DNA of 64,000 bases from Guadua angustifolia (GCA_036346375.1 CM070508.1:41436862-41500861); one strand, 5' to 3'. Positions 11,481-23,655 are shown, counted from the first letter of the stretch. Numbers and translations are program-made. Notes: a model not told the origin generated them from the letters alone.

Positions 11481-12069
11481 CTCCGCCTTAATCGAATCTT
11501 CCTTGAGATCAATGCGTCGTTGATTCCTCTAAAAACTCAATGGGAATAATCTGAGGATTATATTGATATGCCATCAAAAACTCCTTTAAACCGGATGGGA
11601 AAAATAAGGAGAAAAATATGACATATATAAGCGTGATTAATAAATCACTATGTCTTTGGTAGCTCCTTTAAAAACCCCTGTGGGGAAAAATTGAAGATAC
11701 AACATAATATATTAAACTTCTCTAAAAAACCTTGTAGGAAAATATGAGGAGAAGATATGTTGATATACTGTTGAAAACTCTTATAAAACCCAATGGGAAG
11801 ATTTAGGAGAAAAATCATACAGTATATTTAAGTGATTGTCTCTAACGAACTCGTATGAGAAAACCTATTATAGGAAAAACCTACAAACAAGTTTGAGGAC
11901 AATGCATGTTATTGATGTTTCCTTAAAAACCCCAATGGGGAAAACAAGAAACATGACATATACTTGTGTTTGATATTACCTCATTAAAAACTTTTCATGA
12001 GAAACCTTGTGAGGAAAAACTCATAAAAGAAAAGAGTGTAATATTTGTTAGGACAGGTTAATAGTTAGG
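11481..12069 (-). repeat. C2 3' non-coding region with degenerate repeats of a TTTTTCCC-GGTTTTT motif
   Basis: Read on the minus strand, the sequence between RNase H and the polypurine tract is a series of imperfect units, each containing a TTTTCCC(C/A)-type run, a few bases, then GGGTTTTTAnAGGAG. The same array stands at 45743-46318 in C3. It is non-coding and is a recognised texture upstream of the 3' LTR in several plant copia families. Confidence 0.75.
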
Positions 12070-12906
12070 GGATATCTCCCCTTATTCTTGCAAATTTCAA
12101 AGTCGTCTCATACCAATCCCATAAACACATTTCAAGAATGTAGAAGATGGTAATGACTTGGTGAAAAGATCAGCGAGGTTATCTCATGATTTGGTTTGCA
12201 AGATGTTTATCTCCCCACTTTGCTGTAACTCATGAGGATAAAACAATTTTGGAGCAATATGCTTTGTGATGTTGCTCTTTATGTAACATGTCTGCATCTG
12301 TGTAACACAAACAGAATTATCTTCATAGATAATTGTAGGTTATTCAATAGAACCAATACCACATGATTGTTGTATGTGGTTAATCATTCTGCGACGCCAT
12401 ACACATTGATGTGAAGCTTCATATAGTGTAATAATTTCAGAATGATTAGTGGAAGTAGCTATCAGAGTCTGTTTAGAAGACTTCCATGAAATAGCTGTTC
12501 CACCATGTAAGAATACAAAGCCTGTTTGAGATCTGGCATTGTGGGGATCTGATAAATAGCCAGCATCCGTGTATCCAATCATAGTGGGATATTGATTTCT
12601 TTCGAAATATAATCCAAGATCCTTTGTACCATTGAGATATCTAAGGATATGCTTTACACCTGTCCAATGACGTTTGGTTGGTGCAGCGCTATGTCTAGCT
12701 AGTAAGTTCACTGCAAATACAATATCAGGTCTGGTGCAGTTTGCAAGATACATAAGCGCTCCAATGGCACTGAGATAAGGAACTTCGGGTCCCAGTACCT
12801 CTTCTCCATCATCACAAGGTCTGAATGGATCTTTCTCCATATCTAGAGATCGAATAACCATAGGTGTTTTAGATGGATATGATATGTCCATATTGAATTT
12901 CTCCAA
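12070..12906 (-). pseudogene. pol: C2 RNase H
   Basis: The frame 12340-12906 (188 codons) begins MEKFNMDISYPSKTPM, runs through PYLSAIGALMYLANCTRPDIVFAVNLLARHSAAPT, HWTGVKHILRYLNGTKDLGLYF, and the RNase H blocks YTDAGYLSDPHNARSQTGFVF and ISWKSSKQTLIATSTNHSEI. The C-terminus continues to about 12070 in the same sense with stops (the HIAPKLFYPHELQQSG and DLFTKSLPSSTFLKCV segments are readable). A frameshift near 12900 separates it from RT. Confidence 0.9.
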
Positions 12907-13879
12907 TATTTTCTAGATATAGGCTGATTGATGCACAAATTCCTAAGGGAAGGTGCTCAAGTTGTAAACCTAAGCAAAATTTGGTCTTACCCAAATCCTT
13001 CATCTCAAATTCCGTCTTTAGGTGATTGCATGCTTCATTTATATCGTTAAAGTTGTCAATGATATTTAAATCATCAACATATACGGATATAATACAGAAT
13101 TCCGTTGAAGATTTCTTTATGAAGACACATAGGCAATCATCATTGTTTGTGTATCCCTTCTTTAGAAGGAATTCACTTAGTCGGTTATACCACATTCTTC
13201 CCGACTGTTTCAAGCCATATAGTGACTTGTTGAGCTTTACACAGTACATGTTGCGATTTGCGTTTGGATTTGGAATTGGGATTCCATCGGGAACCTTCAT
13301 ATATATGTCCGAATCAAGTGACACATAAAGATATGCTGTCACTACATCCATCAACTGTATAGATAGATGATATTGAACTACCAATGATATTAAGTATCGG
13401 AATGTTATTCCACTCATAACTGGAGAATATGTTTCATTGAAATTAATGCTGGGTCTCTGCGTGAACCCTTGTGCTAGAAGTATCGCTTTATATCTCACCA
13501 CCTCATTGTTTTCATTCCGTTTCCGAATGAAAACCCATTTGAATCCCACAGGGAAGACTTTTGGAGGTGTAGGTATTGTAGATGTGAATACCTCTCTTTT
13601 AGTAAGTAAGGCTATCTCAGCTTGAATTGCTTCCTTCCATTGAATCCAGTCCGAGCGCTTTTTGCACTCTGCCATGGTCCTGGGATCTAGATCATTTAGG
13701 TGGTTATTTGCAATTGTTGCGGAGAAGTAAGTGTCGACAATTGTAGTCTTTCGGTCATATGATTCTCCAAAATCGATATAATTAGTGGAAATTTCTTGTA
13801 CCCTTGCTGATGACTCATTACTTCCCAAAACTATGGAGCCAGTGTGTTCCGATGTCCCAGGATTAGCAATAGAGTGCAC
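12869..13879 (-). pseudogene. pol: C2 reverse transcriptase
   Basis: A 336-codon frame. Residues about 1-75 are the integrase-RT linker. RT begins at DWIQWKEAIQAEIALL and includes FKWVFIRKRNENNEVVRYK, FNETYSPVMSGITFRYLISL, the catalytic aspartate in IQLMDVVTAYLY, LYGLKQSGRMWYNRL, YVDDL at 13070-13081, and MKDLGKTKFCLGLQLEHL. The frame is lost at its end, where a frameshift leads to the RNase H frame. It retains about 85 bp near 13535-13619 that are missing from the C3 copy at the G2 insertion. Confidence 0.92.
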
Positions 13880-14869
13880 TTTTGATCTGAGTTGTGGATC
13901 AACTTAAGGTTGGCTTGTATTTACTGATTTGGAGGATTTTGTCCTTAGTTTCTTTCGTCGCTTGCAAGAAGCTACATCTTTAGCCGTGGCCTTACTTCTC
14001 CCCCTCTTACTTTGAAGTGGGAGTTGAATTGTTTTATTTGGTACCTCCACTCTTTCAGGCACATTTCGGGCAGGTTAATATGATTTAGTAACATTTTTAG
14101 TATCAGTAAATGCATCTGGCAGGTTATTTGCAATGTGTTGCAAATTTATAATTTTCTGAACTTGAAGTTCAATTTCTTCAGTACGTGAATCTAAGGTGGA
14201 GATGTCTACAGCATCCCAATTGATTTCCGGGCATTCTTTTGGTACTTGAAATCTCCCCCTAATGCCGGGAAATGATCCTCATTAAATATACAATCAGCGT
14301 GCCGGACCGTGAATAGGTCCCCAGTTAGGGGCTCAAGGTATTTAACAATCGACGGAGATGATACCCCACATAGATCCCCAATTTCCTATGTGGGCCCATA
14401 GAGGTACGCTTGGGCGGTGAGATCAGTACGTATATAGCGCAACCAAATTTTCGCAGATGGGAAATATTTGGTATATTTTCATGTACTAATTGCAGCGGGA
14501 AAGCTGTATGATATGCAGTTGGTCGCAATTGAATTAAGTCAGTAGCGTGTAAGACCGCATGACCCCAACATGAAGTTGATAAGTTGCAATTTTGTAATAA
14601 GGGTCTTGCAATCCATTTGATTCTCTTTATAAGAGATTCTGCCAAACCATTTTGAGTATGGACATATAGGACAGAATGCTGTACTTGAATTCCTAACGCC
14701 ATGCAATAATCATTGAATGCATGTGAGGAAAATTCAGCAGCATTGTCCAATCGTATGGATTGAATCTGGTGTTCTGGATAATGTGCTTGAAGTTTAATAA
14801 TTCGAGTAATTATCTTTGCAAAAGCATGGTTACGTGTGGATAAAAAACACACATGAGACCATTGAGTAG
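13880..14869 (-). pseudogene. pol: C2 integrase, C-terminal half and linker
   Basis: From the G1 insertion leftwards the frame 14325-14869 reads TQWSHVCFLSTRNHAFAKI, then IQSIRLDNAAEFSSHAFNDYC with the second catalytic aspartate and nearby conserved residues, then NGLAESLIKRIKWIARPLL with the third catalytic glutamate, and FGCAIYVLISPPKRTSMGPH. A frameshift near 14325 is followed by a basic linker (13880-14320) read in another frame with stops. The N-terminal half lies beyond G1 at 26757-27487. Confidence 0.9.
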
Positions 14870-14874
14870 ATGCA

Positions 14875-17800
14875 TGTAACACCCCAATTTTTGCTTTTCT
14901 TGCATTTAAATGGTATTTTGAATTTTTGGGAATTTCTGGAATTTATTTGGATTTATTTGGAATTATTTGAAATTATTTTGAATTAAACAATTTATAAAAT
15001 TAATTAAATAATGGAAAAGTTAAAATAAAGTTTTGCTGAAAATATTTTATTTGAGTCACAAATGTCTTAAAATATTTTTAAGAATTTTTCCGAATTTTTC
15101 TAGTATTTTTAAAGCCCCAAATGAATTATTTTATTTTTGGGAATTATTTTTATTCGAAAAGGAATTAAAAATCTGAATGAATAGTATTGGGTCGGATATC
15201 GTGCGCCCATCTCGCCAAAACCCTAATCCACCGATCGTGGGATCTCGATCCAACGGTTGTTGATCGATCCGCGTTCTTGCAGCGTGCGAAGTCGTTGGAT
15301 CGCGACGCGTGGATTCGCCGGATTGCTTCGTCTTCACCGAGTCCAGTCGGATCAAGCGCCGCCAAGACCGCAACGGAAACCGTTAGGGTTCCGCGAATAC
15401 TCGGACGTCGAGGTATTTGGCGAGCCGACCTGCTGCCGTCTTCTCCTTTTCCTTGCGCACCCGTTGCCCTAGCCCACGAAGCCTTGAGACGCTGCCGTTC
15501 GTCCGCGCCGACTCGCCGAAGTTCCGAGGACTCCCGCCGCCTTTCGTGGTCCATCCCGCCGCCATTGTCCGCCCTCCGCCGTCGCTAAAGGCACCGGCAA
15601 ACTCACTGATCGCGCGTCGAGACGCTTATCTCTTCGCGGAGAAGCCGGATCACCAGGCCGCAGACGTCGTCGTCCTCGGCTCGGCGGCCGCGACACCGCA
15701 AAGCCATCACCGCCCGAAGCTTCCACGATCGTTTGATTTCCATCCAAGGGCGAGGTGAGTCCACGTCACCCTTGAACAAGAAATCTCATCTTCCAACCTC
15801 ATCCGTTAGATCTAGATTCAACGGCTCGGATCGCACCGCACCGTAGCCAATCACGCCATGACGCGTGGCACACCGAAACCGCCTTTGTCGCACATGTCGC
15901 CGACAGCCCGGACCCACATGTCACCGCAGACTGCACTATTCACCGAAGTCGCCGACAAAGACGGGCCCACTCGTCGGCCAAGACGCCTTTGTCGTGTGGC
16001 GTCACCGGCCGACGCCACGGTGGGACCCACTTGTCGAGAAATAGCCGATCGTATGGCGTCGAGAAGGCCACGTGTCACTCTCTGGTGGCGACCGTGTCAC
16101 GAGATGGCGCAATAATTGATTTTCCGAAAAAGAAAATATTTATTTAATTCGGTATATTGATTTTAAATATATTTTGAAACTTCAAATGCTTATAACTTTT
16201 GCGTTTTAACTCCGATTTGAGTGAATCCAATTTCTATAAATTTGTAAAATTGTGATCTTTCTGTTTATGAATTTTATTTGAATTTTTGAGCACTGTTTTT
16301 CTACTGTTTATTTATTTTATTGTTTTGTGCATACGTTACGCGTAGACGTTGAAGTCCCCGACGGTTTCGAGGGAGAAGTTCTGACCCAGGAGCAAGCTCA
16401 GGAACCAGAACCAGCACTTTTTGAAGGCAAGTTGTGTTTGACCATGTTGAACCTATTAGAGAAAATTATTTTGATTTAACTTATTGCATGCTAATTTAGT
16501 AAAAGTTGATTTGAATGAATTTTGGGATTAGTTAAATGCCTAGTTGCTGTATGTCACCTTGTCGTATATGATTGTATGCCATGAATCATTTGTCACCCTA
16601 GGTTATGGACTAATAGTTGGACATTAATAATTTGCCAACATGGGTTGAGTAGACCGAAGTAGTATGCTTAGCCCTGCCACGTGGATATTTTATGATTTTG
16701 GGATACCAAAGTTAATATTGACTTAATGAGATATGGAACATGATTTGTGAATAAGACATGTGTTATTGAGTTGATGATGGCACGTGGTGCAATGGTAAAG
16801 AACCGGGGTGGGAAAATGATTTAGACTGAGGCATGTGGCAAGATTGTTCTGGTGGGCCAAGAGTGGCAACTGGGCGGTCGAATTTGGTTTTATTGGTTTT
16901 GGATGTTAAAGTCATTTTTGGTTAGTCTTGCCTCGGTCAACTAAGGACTTAACCTTGCGAGCATTTGAACTGAGTCTCTCATACAGCCACAAGCTCCGTA
17001 ATGGGACGGGCTTAGTTGAGTAAACCGGGAAATCTATTCCTTGGTATGTGTCGTGGTGGTGTGAGGCCCGAGAAGCGGAATGAGAACTCACATGGCGCAA
17101 GAAGGGGCCCCAGGTGTAGTAACCATCCCTCCAAAGTTGAAACCTTAGCGAAGATCTTGAGTTTAGATGGAACTTTGGAAAGGCTTCGTTCACGGTTATT
17201 TGCCTTGGTGGTATTTGACCGTATCTTGTGGGTAAAGTGTATAACCTCTGCAGAGTGTACAACCTATTGAATAGCCGTGCTCACGGTATTGAGCATCGCT
17301 TCGGTGATTCTGATCAAGGGTTAGATTTTTATGAAAATGAATTGTTTATGGAAAAATGCTTGGGTTGGTGATGATGAACCCGACTTAGGATGGAGAAATG
17401 ATTTACTGATTGAAATGATTGTGAAAGCTATTATTCCTACTCTTGTTTTATTGCTTTGCAATCTATTCTTGTTTATCTTGAATCTTTGTCTTGCTCATGA
17501 ACCATAGCCTATCCTTTGTACTAAGCCATGCATGTAGAATATTAGAATTGCATTACATGCATGACTTCTTTGAGTGCTCAAAGTACTCACCCCACAACAA
17601 CACAACTTCGCTTGAAGAAGAAGCAACCCTCTTTCGGGAGGAGGAGTATCAAGAGGAGCCGATTTAACTAGGAGCGAGCCCGATCGATTACTGTGGCAAA
17701 TTGGTTGGCGCCACGAGTTTATTTTATTTCATTGCATTTGAATATTTTAATAAGTCTTAGCCTGTAAGGCGATCTTTGTAACTTGACCATAAGGTCAAAC

Positions 17801-17946
17801 AAATAGTTTGAGTATTTAATTAAAGTACTTATTATTTCGTTGGATATATGCGTGATATGTACCGATGTTGCAACTGTGTGCACTAAGCGTGATCTGGACT
17901 AGTGCTGAAACACGAGGGTCCGGATTTGCAAATTCGGGTCCCGACA
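14875..17946 (+). repeat. 5' LTR of G1
   Basis: Runs from TGTAACACCC to CCCGACA. AT-rich and GC-rich blocks alternate. AT-rich blocks are nearly identical to the 3' LTR, while GC-rich blocks differ by many short indels. It includes an exon-like acidic mini-ORF at 16346-16426. Open frames on both strands in 15131-15758 are not protein genes. Confidence 0.95.
16346..16426 (+). other. Exon-like acidic mini-ORF inside the G1 LTR
   Basis: An 81-nt segment preceded by a TAG acceptor-like end (16343-16345) and followed by GCAAGT, a GC-type donor-like sequence. Its open frame encodes VEVPDGFEGEVLTQEQAQEP and continues acidic. The same segment is at 25147-25227 in the 3' LTR. A comparable 87-nt segment in the same phase occurs in the unrelated G3-family LTR (51294-51380). 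A role as an internal exon of a spliced transcript is inference. Confidence 0.4.
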
Positions 17947-17950
17947 GAGG

Positions 17951-17962
17951 TGGTATCGAGCC
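17951..17962 (+). other. Primer binding site of G1
   Basis: TGGTATCGAGCC, four bases after the 5' LTR. It is one base short of the TGGTATCAGAGCC complement of initiator tRNA-Met used by most chromoviruses. The missing A is at a CAG, matching the CAG-to-CG pattern seen throughout G1. Confidence 0.8.
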
Positions 17963-18109
17963 ATCTTGATAGGGATCGCCCTTAGTTAGAATGGTCGTAG
18001 TGAGGATAAAACTATTTTCTAAAAGCTAAAATGTGCTAAGATGATAATGCAATCTCGACTTACCCCTCTCTTCTTTCATACCCCTTGCTGAATTCAACAC
18101 ATATTCGCT

Positions 18110-18780
18110 TTGATTAAAATATCCGAGTTTCACGTGAGTGTCCTTTGGCCAGATGAGGATGATCCACTCTTTTGGTGGCGCGATCGGAGAATACGCCATG
18201 AGCTTTGGCGTATGATGCAGCTGCTTGGAGGATATGACAGGCCGATCTACCGAGGGACTACTGTGGATCGGGCAGGACTGGATATTGCCTGGGATGTCAC
18301 TATCACGGTTTACGCTCGGGATAGGGCGAGGGCGAGTCGTCGCATCCGCATCACTGCCAGGAGGTCGTCATTTGACGCTGATTCAGGAGACATCGCGTCT
18401 GGCGATGAGGCAGATTGCTCGTACCTACCCGTGGAGTTGGATGGCACGGTGTTCCGTCACCACCCACGCAGACACTCGCTGGCAACCGAGAGCCCATCGA
18501 GGAGGAGGATGCCACGATCACCCACCTGGCCAGATATGTCATCGCTCAAGAGGATGTTATCGACGAGACGGTTCAGGAGCTGCAGAGGTCTCGTGATGAA
18601 TTCACACAGCTTAGGGCTCATCTGTTGCAGACTTGTGAGTACTTGGCCCACTCTATCGGAGGATTGGGGAACTGGAGACAGCGATGTACGGACGAGAGCC
18701 GAGCTTTGGAGCTACGACCAGATCCGGAGGAGCCACAAAGCAGAGCTGCACCAGAGCGAGCGAGCGAGCGATGGAAGTGA
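18110..18780 (+). pseudogene. G1 ORF0-like upstream open reading frame
   Basis: A frame without a clear ATG begins near 18110 and reads SEFHVSVLWPDEDDPLFWWR, DRRIRHELWRMMQLLGGYD and IYRGTTVDRAGLDIAWDVTI. After a frameshift near 18420 a second frame gives a coiled coil (ITHLARYVIAQEDVIDETVQ, ELQRSRDEFTQLRAHLL), ending about 18780. It lies between the primer binding site and gag. I recall rice RIRE3/RIRE8-type elements having an extra ORF called orf0 at this place; the match is from memory. Function unknown. Confidence 0.6.
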
Positions 18781-18880
18781 AGTTGGAACCAAGGAAGTGA
18801 AGCGAGCTAGTGGAAGTGAAGCCGGAGCGATGGAGGTTGGCCGAGCAGAGGCCCAACCACCAAGCGGATCGTTGGGATAG

Positions 18881-19228
18881 GTTTGTACCAAAGACCAAAG
18901 ACACCGCGGTGTATCCACCAGAAGTTCCGGTGGGGATGGCTCGAGGAGTGGCGTTAGGATTAGCGATTGAGACTCTGCGTTGAGTCGCGTCTTGGAATAA
19001 GAGTCACCCTTAGAGGCGTTTGACTCCGGAATGTTAGTTCGATTTGCTTCTTTCATGCTTGTGAGTGATTGGTATGTGTTGCAAGGCCCTTAGGCATTGT
19101 AAGCAACCATACCTAGTTATTAATAAAGTAATAAAGTTAGATTTTGTGTTACACCTTCGTCCCCGCATAAGTACTCTATTACTTGTCTATTCTTATTTCC
19201 CTCTCGTTTCTAAACTATGGCGCAATCG
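18881..19228 (+). other. Leader between ORF0 and gag in G1
   Basis: No recognisable gene. The sequence looks like an untranslated spacer leading to the likely gag ATG near 19232. Confidence 0.5.
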
Positions 19229-19231
19229 GCA

Positions 19232-20400
19232 GATGGTGAATACTCATGGAAACCAAGGAGGAAATGGGAATGGTTCACGCTCAGCGGGAAACAACGATGG
19301 TGAAGGACAAGGACCCCAACCAGCACCGCCAGTTGATATGCAGAACCTTGGAGCTTTTATTGCTGCACGCACCAGTTAATGCATGTCATGATGCGTGAGA
19401 TCTGCGAAGTTCTTGCCCAAGCCGCCGCCGCCCAAGTTAACGAGTTAACCCAAAGGTAAAGGCCACACTCGAGGTCGTCGAATTCATGAGGACACGACCG
19501 CCTACATTTTAAATGCCAATCCATTGGAGGCGATGATTGGTGAGGGCGATAGAGAAAAGTTGCACATTACCGGTGTGAAGGAAATGAGAGGGTACTCTAT
19601 GCCTCTCATCAACTTGAAGGAACCGCAATGAATGGTGGGAGAACTCTTCATACGCTCATGAGCACCCACAGACATCGGTGGGAGGAGTTCACGATTGCTT
19701 TTCGGCGATACCATGTGCCCGAAGGCATCACGGAGCTGAAGAAGGAGGAGTTTAGGGCAATCAAGCAGGTCAATCAACGGTGTCGAGTATCTGAATAAGT
19801 TCACGCACCGCACGCTCGCACCGAGGATGTAGCAACGGATAAGGCCAGCGGTCTCGATTCATGAAGGACTGAATTCAGATGCGCAGGGACTCATAACCCA
19901 CACTTTTCCCGATTTTCAGAGCTAGTGAACAAGGCGCCGATATTGGAGGACAAGCGCAAGGAGCTAGAGGACAACCGAAGCGCAGGATGGCACAAACAGG
20001 AGCACGCCAGGAGCGCAGCGTTTGAGGTTGCACCAAATCGCTTCTTGATTCCAAACCAAGGAATGTGATGACGACGCCACCGCCATACCAAGACTGCGGA
20101 CAAAATTTTCAAACACCAACCCGGGCTAGAATGCAACGCCGGAGCCAAGAATGATCGGCGATTAGACGTTATTACGTCTGAACGAGCCGGCACTTTGCCA
20201 ATTATTGTCCTAAGAAGGGAGGAGGAGGACACCAGCCGCTTCAACCTTGGGACTACCCCAAAGAAAGACACCCGCGCCAGAGCAAGTCGTGGAGTTACAC
20301 AATCTGAGCTGCCACACGATCGTGGTAAGAGGCGAGTTAATCATGTCACCGTGATGCAAAGTCTGAGAATACATCGGACGTCGTACTGGGTAAGTTACTT
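19232..20400 (+). pseudogene. gag: G1 gag
   Basis: The likely start is the ATG near 19232 (MVNTHGNQGGNGNGSRSAG...), a Gly/Asn-rich N-terminus common in Tekay gag. The retrotransposon gag domain is readable in pieces over 19500-19800: a DDWL-type start replaced here by frameshifts, EKLHITGVKE, LEGTAMEWWENS-like words and FSAIPC. It is followed by a basic region and remnants of a zinc-knuckle region near 20160-20220. At least six frame changes break it, so no intact Gag could be made from the sequence as written. Confidence 0.8.
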
Positions 20401-20815
20401 GTCAACTCAGTACTGCAAAAGGTTTTATTTGATTCTGGAGCTTCGCATTCGTTTATATCTCGGATTTTTGCTGTGAACAATGGGTTGAAAATGGTGAACC
20501 TTAGGCATGTATTGCTAGTACAATCCCCGGGATCAGAACTCCGATCTGATGTAGGATGTTCTGGGGTAAAGTTGCTTATAGATGGAACGGAGTTCCTAGC
20601 AAACTTAGTGGTGTTAGATACCCAGACCCTAGATGTTATTTTGGGAATGGACTGGTTGTCTAAACACAAGGTTGTATTAGACTGTGGACGAAGAGTCATA
20701 TCAGTCGAGAGTCCTTGTGGGAGAAAAATAGAGTTTCAGGCAACTGCCGTTCGGGATGGACAGTTGATGGTCAATAGTGTGAAGGCCGTCAGCATAGAAG
20801 ACGTACCAGTTGTCA
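20401..20815 (+). pseudogene. pol: G1 protease
   Basis: The frame reads V-L-F-D-S-G-A-S-H-S-F-I with the active-site aspartate at 20431, the canonical gypsy protease motif. It continues through LDTQTLDVILGMDWLSKHK, the conserved ILGMDWL block, to the linker before RT. This part is among the best preserved of G1 (open from about 20407 to 21009). Confidence 0.9.
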
Positions 20816-22160
20816 GAGAATACCCGGATGTATTTCCAGAGGATTTACCTGGGATGCCACCAGACAGGGACATAGAGTTTGTAATCGAGTTAGCACCGGG
20901 AACAGCCCCGATAGCTAAAAGACCTTATCGAATGTCAACCGATGAGTTGGTGGAAATGAAGAAGCAGATTGAGGAGTTAATGGATAAGGGATTTATCGCA
21001 CCAAGTTAAATGCGCCATGGGGAGCACCGGTTCTGTTTGTCAAGAAGAAGGACGGAAGTTACCGGATGTGTGTGGATTATCGGGCACTGAATGAAGTCAC
21101 TATAAAGAATAAGTATCCGCTACCCAGGATCGATGACCTATTTGACCAGATGAGAGGAGCCGGAGTTTTCTCCAAAATTGACCTACGATCAGGTTATCAT
21201 CAGCTAAAGATTAGGTCGGAGGATGTGCCGAAGACCGCATTTTCGTCAAGATATGGACATTACGAGTTCACAGTTATGTCTTTTGGTTTGACAAATGCAC
21301 CTGCATATTTCATGAACATGATGAACAAGGTTTTCATGGAATATCTGGATAAGTTCGTTGTTGTGTTCATAGATGACATTCTAGTTTACTCCAAGACCGT
21401 GGAAGAGCATGCGAGCATCCGGCTAGTTCGGAGAAGTTAAGAGAGCAACAACTTTTCGCTAAGTTTAGCAAGTGTGACTTCGGAAGAACAAGGTGGAATT
21501 TCTTGGACATGTAGTGACCGCCAAGGAGTCGCATTGACCCAAGTAAGGTGGAAGTAGTGTTGCATTGGGAGCCACCCAAAACGGTGACTCAAATTGTAGT
21601 TTTTTGGAATGGCGGTTATTACCGCCGATTTATTGAAGGATTTTCAACGATTGCGAGACCTCTTACGCAATTGTTGAAAAAGGAGAAGAAGTTTACATGG
21701 ACGCCTGAATGTGAACGGAGTTTCCAGAGTTGAAGAAACGATTGACATCGGCACCGATGTTAGTTCTACCGGATTTAAGCGAGCTTTGATATATATTGTG
21801 ATGCATCGCGCCAAGGGCTAGGATGCGATTAATGCAAAGCCGAAAGGTCGCCGCATATGCGTCAAGGCGCTTGAGGCCGCATGAGGAGAACTACCCAACA
21901 CATGATTTGGAGTTAGTGCGGTAGTAGTGCATGCTTTGAAGTTATGGAGGCACTATCGATTGGAAATGATGTGAAGTGTACACCCACCATAAGAGTCTTA
22001 AATATATATTTACACAATCGGACTGAACATGAGGCGAGAAGATGGTTGGAATTAATTAAGGATTATAATCTGGGAATTCATTATCACCAGTGGAAAGCCA
22101 ATGTAGTGGTGATGCTTTAAGTCGGAAGAGCCACACGGTGGAACATGTTGCTAGAAGCAA
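20816..22160 (+). pseudogene. pol: G1 reverse transcriptase and RNase H
   Basis: RT starts at EYPDVFPEDLPGMPPDRDIEF in the protease frame. It breaks at 21009, then resumes at 21066 with MCVDYRALNEVTIKNKYPLPR and IDLRSGYHQLKI. The catalytic FIDDIL is at 21366-21377, and the frame breaks again near 21410. The thumb and RNase H follow in short frames (21548-21733: YYRRFIEGFSTIARPLTQLL, KKEKKFTW), then YCDAS-, HALKLWRHY- and LKYIFTQ-type words to about 22160. Many of the breaks occur where a CTG or CAG would restore the family consensus. Confidence 0.88.
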
Positions 22161-23290
22161 ATCAGTCGAGTTATGCAAGGAATTCCGTGTCAAGCCGAAG
22201 TTGTGCCTAAAGGATTTATAGCCGCTCTAGAAGTGAAGCCTACTCGAAGATCAGATTCGTGAAGGACGTAAAGATGATGCCAAGATTCGAGAATTAAGTC
22301 CAAAATGGAGGAAGGCAAGGCGAAGGATTTCAAGTTTGATGAGCAAGGTACATTGTGGATCAAGAAGCGCATTTATGCATCGCACAAGAGGGAATCAAAC
22401 AATGATTCGGAAGAAGCTCATGACTCCAAGTACTCCATTCATCCAGAAGCGCTAAGATGTATCAAGATCTCAAGGAAAGATTTTGGTGGCCAAGCATGAA
22501 GCGCGGTTGCAGAGCATGTTGCGTTGTGCGACATATGCCAAAGAGTCAGCAATGCATCGAGGCGGCGGGGTTGCTACAACCCATCAAGATACCCGAGTGG
22601 AAATGGGAGGAAATCGAATGGACTTTATTCTCGGTCTCTGAGGACCCGACGGTATGACTCCATATGGGTTATAGTGGATCGGTTGACCAAGGTCGCCCAC
22701 TTCATACCGTGAAAACTACCTACTCGGGGACCGCTTAGCAGATTTATATATGTCAAGAATTGTATGTCTACATGGAGTTCCGAGGAAGATTGTGTCGGAT
22801 CGAGGTACCCGTTTACCTCAAGATTTTGGGATAAGTTGCATGAGGCTCTAGGGACCCGCTTGAACTTCAAGACGCATATCACCCATGCATGGATGGGCAA
22901 ACGGAAAGAGTTAATCGACATCGAGGACATGTTGAGGGCATGTGCATTGGCTTATACAACTTGGGATAAGTGTTTGCCATATGCCGAAGTTCAATATAAC
23001 AACATTACGAGCAAGTTTACGATGTCGCCATTTGAAGCGTTATATGGCGAGACTCGCCGAACGCCGTTGAATCGAATGAGACCGAGAACGCCATATGTTT
23101 GGGCCGACATTCTTCGAGAAGCCGAGGAGCAGATAGCCAAGATCGGGAAAGGTTGAAAATAGCACAATCAAGACAAAGAGTTACGCCGATAATCGCCGCA
23201 GGATTTGAGCTTTGAGCTGAAGATTTTGTGTATCTCGAGTTACCCCACTCGGAGGAGTTAAGAGGTTCCACACCAAAGGGAAGTTAGCAC
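22161..23290 (+). pseudogene. pol: G1 integrase
   Basis: The HHCC zinc finger is split over frames at 22430-22540 (MYQDLKERFWWPSMKR, CDICQRV). The core follows with YDSIWVIVDRLTKVAHFIP, LHGVPRKIVSDRG-type words across 22740-22810, and a frame at 22764-23156 with FWDKLHEALGTRLNF, EDMLRACALAY and SKFTMSPFEALYGETRRTPL. The C-terminal GPF/Y-type region (KLAPRYVGPF-like) lies near 23280-23310. It is broken by many small indels. Confidence 0.88.
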
Positions 23291-23349
23291 CAAGATACGT
23301 TGGCCCATTCAAGATCCCGAGTCGTGAGGTGAAGTAGCGACACCGGAGT

Positions 23350-23650
23350 TACCGCAGCTTTAGCAGTGTGCATGATGTATTCCATGTGTCACAATTAAAG
23401 AAATGTCTCCGAGTGCCAGAAGAGCAGATGCCGTTAGAATCGATCGAGCTGCAGGAGGATTTGACCTATAAGGAGTACCCGGTGAAAATCTTGGACACAA
23501 TGGATCGAGAAACAAGAAATAAATCAACCCGCTTTTGCAGAGTTCAGTGGAGTAACCATTCCGAGAGCGAAGCAACTTGGGAACGCGAAGAAGACTCAAG
23601 AAGGAATTTCAACCTATTCCTTAGTCGATACAGAATCTCGGGTCGAGATT
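23350..23650 (+). pseudogene. pol: G1 integrase C-terminus with chromodomain
   Basis: The frame 23368-23650 begins MHDVFHVSQLKKCLRV, the end of the chromoviral integrase. The chromodomain follows: YKEYPVKILDTMDRETRNK, then FCRVQWSNHSESEATWERE, with the aromatic and W...EATWE residues that form the histone-tail binding fold in this family. Chromodomains direct integration to heterochromatin. Here the frame is intact through the domain. Confidence 0.92.
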
Positions 23651-23655
23651 CCGTT

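Noticed and set aside
15131..15758. Several overlapping long frames on both strands in GC-rich sequence
   Set aside because: They lie inside the G1 LTR, recur with indels in the other LTR, and resemble no protein. GC-rich DNA gives such frames by chance.
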